Source of the DNA: Clostridia bacterium
GTDB taxonomy: Bacteria > Bacillota > Clostridia > Oscillospirales > CAG-272
Direction of reading: 5' to 3'
Assembly: GCA_017472255.1 (NCBI GenBank)
Contig: JAFUQU010000050.1
Coordinates: 1-64,000 of the forward strand
DNA: 64,000 bases
The position numbers were made by a program, and so were the translations under genes. Of the stretch, positions 32,142-39,531 are shown in pieces. Position 1 is the first letter of the stretch. Every line of letters starts with the position of its first letter. A model generated the notes under the pieces. That model was not told the DNA's origin, made no database searches, and worked only from the letters and a program-made list of their open reading frames with translations.

Positions 32142-33599
32142 TTATTCTTCGTCCAGGTACATTGCCGTCGAGTTTTCGATCAGCGTGAGCACCGACTGCT
32201 CGTAGGTGCTGTACAGGGTGGTGAAGCTCAGCGTGGTGTCGTGTACTAGATTATAGCCGGGGTTGGCCAGCTTGCCGCCGAACTGGGTGTTGTTGTAGTA
32301 TCCAAGGTCAAAGGTGCGTCCCTCGTTGATGTAGTCCAGCATGGCGATGGACATATCGTCGCGCAGGAGCTTGCCCTGAAGGGTGATGTCATAGTAAGCG
32401 GGGATGACCAGCTGCTGACCATAATAGGACATAGCTTCCAGCACCGCGCCGGTACGTGCCAGATCGGAGTTGGTCACGGGGATGATGCCAAGCGAGCTGC
32501 CCGCGTCAACGAAGTTGTAGTACTTGTCCACATTCTCGTCGTACTTCGGCCACGGCACCAGTCCGAAGTCCACGTCGGATTCACGGAACATACCCTGGGA
32601 GAGATGCTTGACGTTCACGTCAACGAAAGCGAATCTGCCGTCGCAGAAGGCTGCCTGATGATCGGTGCCGCCCAGCTGGTTCCAGCCGCAGTCGGAGAGA
32701 AGCAGGTTCATGAACTTATCGTACACATCGACGACCTTCTCGCTGTAGAGGGTCAGCTCCGGAAGACCTTCGCTGTTCAGGGTGATGATTCGCTCGCCGG
32801 TGCAGTAGAGGGCGTTGATCGGACCGCACCAGTGGTTGGTGCCGTAGCCGAACTGATCCTTTGCGATCGTCAGCTCGTTATCGCCGTTGATATCGCGGCT
32901 GTAGGTCTGTGCCATTTCCGCGAATTTGTCGAAGGTCCACTCGCCCGACTCAACCAGCTCGTAGGGGTAGTCCATTTTGTAGTCATCGAAAAGATTCTTG
33001 TTGAATACCATGCCCACGGACGATTCCAGGGAAGCGTAGGACAGGTCGCCGGTCATGGTATACAGCTTGCCGTTGATGGCGAAGTTTTCGACAATATCCT
33101 GAATCCACCAGCTCTTGGTCAGGTCGAGGTTGGGCACGTCGAACCAGTTGACGCAGACGTCGTTCTGCGCGTAGACGAAGGCGGCGCGTGCGGCGGGGAA
33201 GACGATGTCATAGGCATCATCGTCGGCAAGAATGGTATTGAGCGCGTCGGTTTCGTAGTCTGAGCTGCTGAGGACGTATTCGAACTGGATGTTAAGCAGT
33301 TCCTCCACGATTCCGTTACGTTTATGCACCGCGTCGTTCAGGGTTTCGCCGGTTTCGTCCTCGGCCATGATTTCATTGGCGCGGGTACTGGGGCGGGTCA
33401 TGATGGTGAAGGTATAGCCTTCATAGTCCAGACCTTCGGGAAGCTCCAGTTTTTCGGTGGGTTCGGTTTCGACCGGCTCGGTAGTGGTGGTTGTGTCAGC
33501 GGTTGTAGTGCCATTGGTGCTGTTGTTTTCGCTGCCGCAGGCGGCCGCGGTTGTCAGCATAGCTGCTGCAAGCAGCAGAGTGATTGTACGCTTTAACAT
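32142..33599 (-). CDS. Extracellular solute-binding lipoprotein
   Basis: Second ABC-type binding lipoprotein, 485 residues. The signal peptide ends in the lipobox TAAAC (Cys ~21), followed by a Thr-rich tether (NSTNGTTTADTTTTTEP) and the binding domain (LDYEGYTFTIMTRPSTRANE; TLNDAVHKRNGIVEELLNI; GEWTFDKFAEMAQTYSRD). It is clearly related to the proteins at 22552 and 48708. Paired divergently with an AraC regulator at 33723. No permease or ATPase neighbours, so it must use a transporter encoded elsewhere. Ligand unknown, probably an oligosaccharide. Confidence 0.92.
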   Translation of the reverse strand: MLKRTITLLLAAAMLTTAAACGSENNSTNGTTTADTTTTTEPVETEPTEKLELPEGLDYEGYTFTIMTRPSTRANEIMAEDETGETLNDAVHKRNGIVEELLNIQFEYVLSSSDYETDALNTILADDDAYDIVFPAARAAFVYAQNDVCVNWFDVPNLDLTKSWWIQDIVENFAINGKLYTMTGDLSYASLESSVGMVFNKNLFDDYKMDYPYELVESGEWTFDKFAEMAQTYSRDINGDNELTIAKDQFGYGTNHWCGPINALYCTGERIITLNSEGLPELTLYSEKVVDVYDKFMNLLLSDCGWNQLGGTDHQAAFCDGRFAFVDVNVKHLSQGMFRESDVDFGLVPWPKYDENVDKYYNFVDAGSSLGIIPVTNSDLARTGAVLEAMSYYGQQLVIPAYYDITLQGKLLRDDMSIAMLDYINEGRTFDLGYYNNTQFGGKLANPGYNLVHDTTLSFTTLYSTYEQSVLTLIENSTAMYLDEE

Positions 33600-33649
33600 G
33601 ATATTACCTCCAATATGGTTTGTGCGAATTCAATCCGGATTGCCTAACC

Positions 33650-33655
33650 ATTATA
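33650..33655 (-). promoter_or_regulatory. -10 box of the binding-protein gene, weak -35
   Basis: TATAAT on the minus strand; the hexamer 17 bases upstream (AGAATC) is poor, consistent with activation by the divergent AraC protein. Confidence 0.5.
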
Positions 33656-33722
33656 GCATATCCGAACCGTCCGATTCTACTGATATTTTACAATTTAACG
33701 GTAAAAACGCAGATTTTTTATT

Positions 33723-34634
33723 ATGATTAAGAAGTATATTACAAAGCCGGTCACGCTGCCGGAGGATATGCAGAAGCCCTACTATCATCGGCTTCCCAGA
33801 GATTTTGACATCAGCAACATGGAGATTGGTCACGGCACGTCGATGCCGTATTTTCACTATCACAATGTATACGAGCTATTTTACATGAAACAGGGGACAA
33901 AGCGATATGTGATCAAGGGGGTGGCGTATGATTTAGCTGCTCACGATTTGGTCATTGTTCGTCCGGGAGAGATTCACCGCAGTGTTTCCTGCGACAACAC
34001 GGAGCAGCATCGGGTGATTTTATATTTTAGCGAGCAGTTTTTTGATCGTTTTGCCGATGTGATTGGGAAGCATTCGCTGTTTGAGTGTTTGCAGCGACCG
34101 CAGTACACCATTCCCGCCCGATTCCGGCTTCGTTTTGACAAGCTGATTGAGCGGATATCGTCGATGGATCACGAGGACATGAAGGATGACATCAACTGTG
34201 CGGCGATGCAGGGGTGGATGTTTGAGATGCTGGTGATGCTGTCGGAGATTGCGTCCATCAGCCAAAGGCAGGTGACGGACAACGAGATTGTGACTCGAAC
34301 CATACAGTATATACAGAAAAACTACATGAATTCGCTTACGCTGGCGGATGCGGCGAAGGAGGTATTTGTATCGTCTTCCTATTTATCGGCGCTTTTTCGC
34401 AGCTGCATGGGGACGAATTTCAACAGCTATGTGCAGGAGCTGCGCATTCGGCAGGCTATTGAGCGGCTGACCTCAAGTGACGACAGCATTTCGGAGGTTG
34501 CGGCGGCGTGTGGGTTCTCCAGCCCGAACTACTTCAAGGATGCATTCAAGCGGGTGACTGGTCGTTCGCCCAGCGCGTATCGGCGGGAAGCGCTGACGGA
34601 GGAGTATGAGCAGAAGTGTTTGCGGGAGGACTGA
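33723..34634 (+). CDS. AraC family transcriptional regulator
   Basis: A 303-residue AraC regulator with cupin sensor (MPYFHYHNVYELFYMKQGTK; VIVRPGEIHRSVS) and C-terminal helix-turn-helix pair (LTLADAAKEVFVSSSYLSAL; ISEVAAACGFSSPNYFKDAF; RVTGRSPSAY). Unusually, no ribosome site is visible before ATG 33723 (the preceding bases are GATTTTTTATT), so it may be leaderless or weakly translated. It is divergent from the binding-protein gene, which it likely controls. Confidence 0.9.
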   Translation: MIKKYITKPVTLPEDMQKPYYHRLPRDFDISNMEIGHGTSMPYFHYHNVYELFYMKQGTKRYVIKGVAYDLAAHDLVIVRPGEIHRSVSCDNTEQHRVILYFSEQFFDRFADVIGKHSLFECLQRPQYTIPARFRLRFDKLIERISSMDHEDMKDDINCAAMQGWMFEMLVMLSEIASISQRQVTDNEIVTRTIQYIQKNYMNSLTLADAAKEVFVSSSYLSALFRSCMGTNFNSYVQELRIRQAIERLTSSDDSISEVAAACGFSSPNYFKDAFKRVTGRSPSAYRREALTEEYEQKCLRED

Positions 34635-34885
34635 GAAAGAAGTTTCTCGGCTTTGGCGGCGTTCTTAATTTTGCTCACATCAGATTTCCACCTGCCGGCG
34701 GGGGTTCGAGAGGATGGGAGAACCGCCGCTGCCCGCTCTGGTTCTCCCACCCTCTCGAGCTCTCCCGTCTTTCCTCCGGGGAACGGGACGCCGCAGCCTG
34801 AGCCGCGGCTGAATGCGCTCACGCGCAGGTGCAGACGCTGTGTGCGGTGCGCCTTAGGCACGGCCCCCTCGATGCCATGTTAAAT
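34635..34885. other. Intergenic stretch with a long inverted repeat
   Basis: About 250 bases without a credible gene. At 34707-34757 CGAGAGG-A-TGGGAGAACC is followed after 15 bases by GGTTCTCCCA-C-CCTCTCG (one mismatch), a stem of 18 positions. The rest is GC-rich (about 34790-34870) and unlike the neighbours. The hairpin may terminate the AraC gene, though no T-run follows. Confidence 0.5.
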
Positions 34886-34891
34886 TTGCTC

Positions 34892-34920
34892 TTGACAAAT
34901 GGGGGGAAACGTGGTATACT
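34892..34920 (+). promoter_or_regulatory. Promoter of the preQ1 leader and queT-queF
   Basis: TTGACA, 17-base spacer, TATACT. Confidence 0.88.
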
Positions 34921-34942
34921 TTTATTCGTAATAGAATAGACG

Positions 34943-34981
34943 GACAGTTCGTGACCATCCTGTCGTTAAATAAAACTATGG
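34943..34981 (+). promoter_or_regulatory. PreQ1-I riboswitch aptamer
   Basis: An H-type pseudoknot can be drawn: P1 GACAG (34943-34947) with CTGTC (34960-34964); loop TTCGTGA; P2 CCAT (34955-34958) with ATGG (34978-34981); and an A-rich third loop GTTAAATAAAACT. A single unpaired C (34959) between P2 and P1 sits where the ligand-pairing cytosine of preQ1-I aptamers lies. It stands just after a strong promoter and before queT-queF, the expected regulon. Confidence 0.8.
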
Positions 34982-34990
34982 ATTTAGACG

Positions 34991-35023
34991 GACGCCGGAG
35001 CTATGCTTGCTCGGGCGTTTTAT
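34991..35023 (+). terminator. Riboswitch-controlled terminator
   Basis: ACGCC-G-GAGC pairs with GCTC-G-GGCGT, followed by TTTTAT, ten bases after the preQ1 pseudoknot. Ligand binding is expected to favour termination. Confidence 0.7.
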
Positions 35024-35074
35024 GCGTTGCACATCATTATTTTGAGGTCATGTCTGCCCAAAAGGAGCAAATAT

Positions 35075-35587
35075 ATGACCAATACTCACGCGATCAAACA
35101 GCCGATGACCAGACGCATCACCATGTCGGCGATGTGCATTGCCCTCTACTGTGTGGTGATGTACTTTACCCAGGCGTTTGCTTTCGGTGCGTATCAGATA
35201 CGCATTGCCACTGCGATTTATTCGCTGGGATTCTTTTTCCCGTGGCTGACCATTCCCATGGGATTTGCCAATGCTTTATCCAATATGCTGATGGGCGGTT
35301 TTGGGGTTTTTGACATTCTTGGCGGAGCGCTGGCGGGGGTTTTGACTACGGGCAGCTGCGCGCTTCTGGGAAGGCTGCGCACGGGCTGGGCGCCCTACAC
35401 GGTGGCGTTTCCGGTAACGCTGATTCCGGCGCTGCTGGTACCGATCTGGCTGGCGCCCGCGCTGGGGATGCCCTACTGGCCGCTGGCGGTCAATCTGCTG
35501 GTGGGACAGTTTTTCCCCGGCGTTGTAAGCGCTGTGTTGATCACGGTCATGAAAAAATATCACATCAAGGAGAGATTTTCGTTATGA
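35075..35587 (+). CDS. queT: QueT-family transporter S component (queuosine precursor uptake)
   Basis: Small membrane protein (170 residues, about five to six hydrophobic helices) of the QueT family, the substrate-binding component of an energy-coupling-factor importer for queuosine precursors. The family pattern [20 protein letters not shown] and [19 protein letters not shown] is visible. AAAGGAG ends 7 bases before ATG 35075. The EcfA/EcfT module is not encoded here. It is regulated by the preQ1-I leader and overlaps queF by four bases. Confidence 0.9.
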   Translation: MTNTHAIKQPMTRRITMSAMCIALYCVVMYFTQAFAFGAYQIRIATAIYSLGFFFPWLTIPMGFANALSNMLMGGFGVFDILGGALAGVLTTGSCALLGRLRTGWAPYTVAFPVTLIPALLVPIWLAPALGMPYWPLAVNLLVGQFFPGVVSAVLITVMKKYHIKERFSL

Positions 35588-36075
35588 GAACCACCGATGA
35601 GCTGTCGGGCATTACCAAGCTCGGCTCCAATGGAACCAAATATCCCACCAACTACGCTCCCGAAATGCTGGAGACCTTCGTCAACAAGCATCCCGAGCGG
35701 GACTATTTTGTTAAGTTCAACTGTCCCGAGTTCACCTCCCTCTGTCCGATGACTGGGCAGCCGGACTTTGCGACCATTACCATTTCCTACGTACCGGACG
35801 TGCGGATGGTAGAGAGCAAGTCGCTGAAGCTCTATTTATTCAGCTTCCGCAATCACGGCGATTTCCACGAGGACTGCGTGAACATCATTCTGAGCGATTT
35901 AATCAAGCTGATGGATCCGAAATACATCGAGGTTTGGGGAAAGTTCACGCCCCGGGGCGGCATTTCCATCGACCCCTACGCCAACTACGGCAAGCCGGGC
36001 ACGCCATGGGAAGAAGTGGCGCGCCGTCGGCTGTACGAGCACGATATGTATCCGGAAAAGGTAGACAACCGATAA
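35584..36075 (+). CDS. queF: NADPH-dependent preQ0 reductase QueF
   Basis: Reduces 7-cyano-7-deazaguanine (preQ0) to preQ1 for queuosine modification of tRNA. At 163 residues it is the short unimodular type. The catalytic Cys lies in [18 protein letters not shown]; the QueF motif [22 protein letters not shown] follows, described by its ends. The ATG overlaps the queT stop (ATGA), so expression is coupled. Together with QueT this suggests that preQ0 is salvaged from outside, since no queC, queD or queE is in the window. Confidence 0.96.
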   Translation: MRTTDELSGITKLGSNGTKYPTNYAPEMLETFVNKHPERDYFVKFNCPEFTSLCPMTGQPDFATITISYVPDVRMVESKSLKLYLFSFRNHGDFHEDCVNIILSDLIKLMDPKYIEVWGKFTPRGGISIDPYANYGKPGTPWEEVARRRLYEHDMYPEKVDNR

Positions 36076-36076
36076 G

Positions 36077-36105
36077 AAAACGCCGCGCGGGAGCGCGGCG
36101 TTTTT
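36077..36105. terminator. Bidirectional terminator between queF and thiT
   Basis: AAAACGCCGCGC, GGGA loop, GCGCGGCGTTTTT. Confidence 0.9.
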
Positions 36106-36114
36106 GCTTATCGC

Positions 36115-36672
36115 TTATTTTGCCAGCAGGCGGTTCATGGCGCCGGTTTTGTTGATGATGAAGACGGCGACCATGGTCAGGATCATTTCGGGAAGCATAT
36201 ACGCGCCGTTGTAAACCACCGAGTAGACGAAGGGATTCCATCCCTCCGGCGCCCATGCTGCGAACAGCACCACGCCCGAAAACAGGTGGCAGAGGAAGCG
36301 TACAAACATGGCGGCGGCGATTCCGGCGCACATCATCCCAGTGGAACGTCCGCGAAAGAGGGAAGTGATGCCCAGCGCGGAATAGGCGAAGATATAGTCG
36401 AACAGGAAGCAGGCAATCAGGACGGCGGGCGTCAATCCCCAGGACAGCACTTCGGACACCGACAGAAGCAGCTGCAATACCGAGTAGACGAAGGCGGAGC
36501 CGAATCCCCAGAGGGCGCCACGCCGCAGTCCAATCAGGCAGATGGGAAGCATACTCAGCAGCGTGACCGAACCGCCCAGCGGCAGCTTATAAATCGAAAT
36601 CATGCTGAGGACGGTGGCGAGGGCGATCATGATGGCGCATTCCACCATGGCGTGAAGCTTGTGTTGTCTCAT
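36115..36672 (-). CDS. thiT: Thiamine ECF-transporter S component
   Basis: Membrane protein of 185 residues with six hydrophobic segments, matching ThiT: KLHAMVECAIMIALATVLSM and YKLPLGGSVTLLSMLPICLI at the N-terminus and the substrate-side GWNPFVYSVVYNGAYMLPE near residue 150. It binds thiamine and works with a shared EcfA/EcfT module elsewhere in the genome. AAGGAG is 7 bases before the ATG. Controlled by a TPP riboswitch, which confirms the role. Confidence 0.95.
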   Translation of the reverse strand: MRQHKLHAMVECAIMIALATVLSMISIYKLPLGGSVTLLSMLPICLIGLRRGALWGFGSAFVYSVLQLLLSVSEVLSWGLTPAVLIACFLFDYIFAYSALGITSLFRGRSTGMMCAGIAAAMFVRFLCHLFSGVVLFAAWAPEGWNPFVYSVVYNGAYMLPEMILTMVAVFIINKTGAMNRLLAK

Positions 36673-36687
36673 ACAAACACTCCTTAT

Positions 36688-36726
36688 AGAAAGATACTCC
36701 GAACAAAACGATCTGTTCGGAGTATC
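36688..36726 (-). terminator. Terminator of the TPP riboswitch
   Basis: GATACTCCGAACA pairs with TGTTCGGAGTATC, followed by TTTCTAT on the minus strand; the tail runs into the thiT ribosome site. Confidence 0.8.
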
Positions 36727-36741
36727 ATCGTAAGTGTAGTG

Positions 36742-36845
36742 TTATGTCTCCCTACGCCGGAATTACCCGTACAGGTTCATCGGGTTCGGACATTTGTCCA
36801 TCTCAGCTCTGCCGATGGTTGTTATCAGCATCGCACCCCGGATCA
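36742..36845 (-). promoter_or_regulatory. TPP (THI-box) riboswitch
   Basis: Minus strand contains the conserved THI elements in order: CGGGGTGC, GCTGAGA, ACCCGATGAACCTG, GGGTAATTCCGGCGTAGGGA. Sits between the thiT promoter and the thiT terminator, so thiamine pyrophosphate should shut off the importer. Confidence 0.96.
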
Positions 36846-36866
36846 TTCAGTTTGAAGTTCGATCTT

Positions 36867-36895
36867 ATTATAGCACACCGACGCCCATTTGTCAA
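36867..36895 (-). promoter_or_regulatory. Promoter of the thiT transcript
   Basis: TTGACA (36895-36890), 17-base spacer with TGC before TATAAT (36872-36867). Confidence 0.9.
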
Positions 36896-36898
36896 GCG

Positions 36899-37522
36899 TT
36901 ATTTCCCGATTTTCGTCTGATACGTGAATCGATCCAGCCGGGTGAATCCCATTGCACACACCGTGTCGGCGGAACGTTCCACGTCCTCGGGCGTGTTGAA
37001 GCCTTCGATCAGCGGTAGGCGGACGATCACCTTCTCCGGGCAGCGTTCGGCGAGGGTGCGAAGGTTGGCGAGCATACGGTTGGGGGACCTGCTGGTGTAA
37101 GCGGTGTAGATGGCGGGGTTCATGTCCTTCACGTCCACGATGAAGCCGTCGATGAGGTCGTCCACGGCGTCAAGCGCTTCGCCCGGGACGGCAAGGCAGG
37201 TTTCCAGCCAGAAGCGCCAGCGATAGCCCTCGTCCCGGCAGCGCAGGATAAAATCGCGGATGAACGCCGCCTGCAATAAGGGTTCGCCGCCGCCGAAGGT
37301 GATGCCGCCGTTGGTGGCTTCAAAGTAGAGGTTGTCGATTTTTAGCCGTTCCAGCAGCTCGTTGGCGGAGAGGGTCAGCGAAGGTTTGCCGCGATTGCAC
37401 TGGGGATTCAGGCAGTAACGGCAATCCAGCGGGCAGCCGTAACCGCCCACCAGTGTAGTTACGCCCTCGCCGTCTACGCCGATGCGGTGGCGTCCGATGC
37501 CGATGGCGGAAAAGCCGCTCAT
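36899..37522 (-). CDS. Radical SAM enzyme, pyruvate-formate-lyase-activase-like
   Basis: A 207-residue radical SAM protein with the cluster motif C-x3-C-x2-C in YGCPLDCRYCLNPQC near residue 30, the Gly-rich SAM motif GGITFGGGEPLLQ, and the DVKDMNP motif of the activase group. It lacks the extra ferredoxin-like insert of glycyl-radical activases. Its ATG overlaps the stop of the Cys-motif gene upstream by four bases, so the two are translationally coupled. No glycyl-radical enzyme is nearby; the natural candidates for a substrate are the two small proteins encoded just upstream. Its stop lies immediately beside the thiT promoter. Confidence 0.9.
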   Translation of the reverse strand: MSGFSAIGIGRHRIGVDGEGVTTLVGGYGCPLDCRYCLNPQCNRGKPSLTLSANELLERLKIDNLYFEATNGGITFGGGEPLLQAAFIRDFILRCRDEGYRWRFWLETCLAVPGEALDAVDDLIDGFIVDVKDMNPAIYTAYTSRSPNRMLANLRTLAERCPEKVIVRLPLIEGFNTPEDVERSADTVCAMGFTRLDRFTYQTKIGK

Positions 37523-37980
37523 TCCGCGCCCTCCGGCAGGGCGATATCCCCGGCCAGGGTTTCGACCGCGATTTCTCCTTCCAGTTCCGGCGTTTCGGGA
37601 ATCAGGCCTCCCTCGATGACCACGGCATCCACGGTTCCGGGAACCTCGGTTATATCGCCGGCGGTGGCGGTTTCGATGACTTCGGTAGTCTCGAGCACGC
37701 GCATATCGCCATCGAGCGGCTCAAGCTGCTCGATGGGACTACAGGCGGCAGTGACCATCAGCCCGGCGGAAATTCCGGCTACAACCACGGTTTTGCCAGC
37801 TTTTCGGCGGCGTTCCAGCGCACGCTCCAACGCCTTTACCTCGGCCTCACAGCGGGGACAGGTTCCGGCGCATTCGCCCTTGTGGGTGCATTCGTGTACG
37901 TCCAGCGGAATGTCATTCTTTGCGGCGATTTCCCGACGGACATCCTTCAGAACGTTGCAGATTCTGCGTCCTTTGGTCAT
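37519..37980 (-). CDS. Small membrane protein with C-x5-C-x3-C-x2-C motif (longer paralogue)
   Basis: A 153-residue protein of unknown function. A basic N-terminal segment MTKGRRICNVLKDVRREIA is followed by a four-Cys motif (ECTHKGECAGTCPRCEAEV, residues ~30-48), a charged helix (KALERALERRRKAGK), and a hydrophobic segment that ends in a lipobox-like VTAAC (Cys ~80). An acidic tail of ~70 residues rich in Glu, Thr, Val and Ile completes it. The first ~80 residues are nearly the same as the 104-residue paralogue upstream. AGGAGGAATTCCT lies before the ATG. It overlaps the radical SAM gene. The Cys motif could bind Zn or an Fe-S cluster. Confidence 0.8.
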   Translation of the reverse strand: MTKGRRICNVLKDVRREIAAKNDIPLDVHECTHKGECAGTCPRCEAEVKALERALERRRKAGKTVVVAGISAGLMVTAACSPIEQLEPLDGDMRVLETTEVIETATAGDITEVPGTVDAVVIEGGLIPETPELEGEIAVETLAGDIALPEGAE

Positions 37981-37998
37981 AGGAATTCCTCCTGAAAT

Positions 37999-38313
37999 TT
38001 AATTAAGCACATCCTCATTCGCGGGCAGGATGCCGGACAGCTGTTCCTCAAACAGATCGTCGATGGGCGAGCAGGCGGTGTTCAGCGCGATCAGTCCGGC
38101 GGAAATGCCTGCGACGACCACGGCTTTGCCCAGCTTCCGGCGGTTGTCCAGCGCCTTTTCCAGCGCTTTCACCTCGGCTTCGCATTGGGGGCAGGTGCCC
38201 CTGCACTCGCCCTTGTGCTCGCAGACCGGGATGTCCAGTTCGATGTCGTTTTGTGCGGCGATGTCCCGGCGGACATCCTTCAAAATGTTGCAGATTTTAC
38301 GACCGTTTGTCAT
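37999..38313 (-). CDS. Small membrane protein with C-x5-C-x3-C-x2-C motif (shorter paralogue)
   Basis: A 104-residue paralogue of the next gene: MTNGRKICNILKDVRRDIA, then VCEHKGECRGTCPQCEAEV, a basic helix, a hydrophobic segment GKAVVVAGISAGLIALNTAC and a short tail of ~24 residues. Start at 38313 has AGGAGG 6 bases upstream; the frame extends to 38421 but without a ribosome site. First gene of a three-gene unit (small protein, small protein, radical SAM). Similar proteins with the same N-terminal pattern occur, as far as I recall, in other Clostridia and Bacteroidetes as uncharacterised proteins. Confidence 0.8.
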   Translation of the reverse strand: MTNGRKICNILKDVRRDIAAQNDIELDIPVCEHKGECRGTCPQCEAEVKALEKALDNRRKLGKAVVVAGISAGLIALNTACSPIDDLFEEQLSGILPANEDVLN

Positions 38314-38469
38314 GATATGCCTCCTGAATGAAAAAAGTTTACTCTGTTTGTTTGGACGGATTTTGAAGCGGGAAGTTCCGCTGTTCATATATTGTTTACA
38401 AAAATATATTCGGCAGGTCACGATGGTTTATTATAATGGAATATAATACCATTTATGAGGATTGAAACC

Positions 38470-39417
38470 ATGAGAATCTGTTTACTGTTTCTATTAACGC
38501 TGCTGCTTTGCATCTGCACCGGCTGCGGGGGGACAACCATTGTCTGGCGGGATTCGGCTGCGGTGGGAAGAGCGCCCTACGCCGTCGATCTGTCCACCGG
38601 CGAACGCCATTCCGCCTGTCCCATGCCGAACTGCACCCATCAGGTCAGCTCCTGCGCTTTCCACCGTCTGCGCGGGGAAATGCTGGCGGACGGAAGCCGG
38701 CTGGTCTATTTTGCGGCGGAGGACGGAACACTCTCCGGGCGGCTCGATTCGCTGCATCTATACGACGCGGACGGCGGAACCGATACGCTGCTGCTGACCG
38801 TTCCCGGCGGGGAACTTCGTCTGGCGGCGGAGGGATGGATTTACTATGACGTCCCCATTCCGCTGTCCGACGGTTATACCACCTTCCGGATTTCGGCGAA
38901 CGGCGGCGAGCCTGAGTCAATCCGCGCCGACAAATGGCGGCTGGTCGATATCGAGGGCGGGCGGATGCTTTGGGAGAGCACGGACGGGCTGCAGTATGAG
39001 GAAAAGGCATACGCGGTGGAAAGCGACAAATGCGCCCTGTCCGGCGGAAAAATTTACTATCTGCGTTCCCGCGATCTGGCGGAAAAAGCGCTGCCGCTTG
39101 CCCGAACCTTCGACGGGCGGGAGCTGCACGTCATCGACCCGAAGACAGGGAAGGACGAGTTCATCGCCTCGGCGGGGGATTTCATCCTGGCGGATGGGGA
39201 GCTTTACTACACATCGGCAGCGGGGGTGATTGTGAATCGGGCGGGGAAGACGGTATGCGACCATACGCCGCTGGTCATTGGGGGATTGCTTGCGGCGGAA
39301 GATGGGAAGCTGGCACTCAGCGCCTCCGGAACGCTGAACAGCGTTACCGTGAATGCGGCGGACACGGTGATCGCCGATATCGCCAGCGGAAGCGCGCGGC
39401 TGGTTCGAGCGGGGTGA
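38470..39417 (+). CDS. Lipoprotein with Cys/His motif and beta-propeller-like repeats
   Basis: A 315-residue predicted lipoprotein: signal peptide LLFLLTLLLCICTGC with the lipid-modified Cys near residue 19, then a mature domain of repeated strands (RLVYFAAEDGTL, EGWIYYDVPI, GKIYYLRSRD, GELYYTSAAG), as in DUF5050-like propellers. Near the mature N-terminus ACPMPNCTHQVSSCAFH gives C-x4-C-x-H-x5-C-x2-H, a possible metal site. The ATG at 38470 is preceded by GAGG. Divergent from the Cys-motif/radical SAM unit. Function unknown. Confidence 0.8.
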   Translation: MRICLLFLLTLLLCICTGCGGTTIVWRDSAAVGRAPYAVDLSTGERHSACPMPNCTHQVSSCAFHRLRGEMLADGSRLVYFAAEDGTLSGRLDSLHLYDADGGTDTLLLTVPGGELRLAAEGWIYYDVPIPLSDGYTTFRISANGGEPESIRADKWRLVDIEGGRMLWESTDGLQYEEKAYAVESDKCALSGGKIYYLRSRDLAEKALPLARTFDGRELHVIDPKTGKDEFIASAGDFILADGELYYTSAAGVIVNRAGKTVCDHTPLVIGGLLAAEDGKLALSASGTLNSVTVNAADTVIADIASGSARLVRAG

Positions 39418-39467
39418 GCGCCCGGCTGCGGTTGAAAATCGCCGGATTCATTCGGCGAAAATAGGTC

Positions 39468-39496
39468 TTGCGTTCGTTGTGGGAATGTGATATAAT
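39468..39496 (+). promoter_or_regulatory. Promoter of the MFS transporter gene
   Basis: TTGCGT, 17-base spacer, TATAAT. Confidence 0.65.
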
Positions 39497-39531
39497 GAAA
39501 CATACTATATTTTCACGAAAAGAGGCTTCCT

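Noticed and set aside
38314..38421. 36-codon N-terminal extension of the shorter Cys-motif protein
   Set aside because: No ribosome site at the upstream ATG, while AGGAGG stands 6 bases before ATG 38313, whose protein start matches the paralogue.
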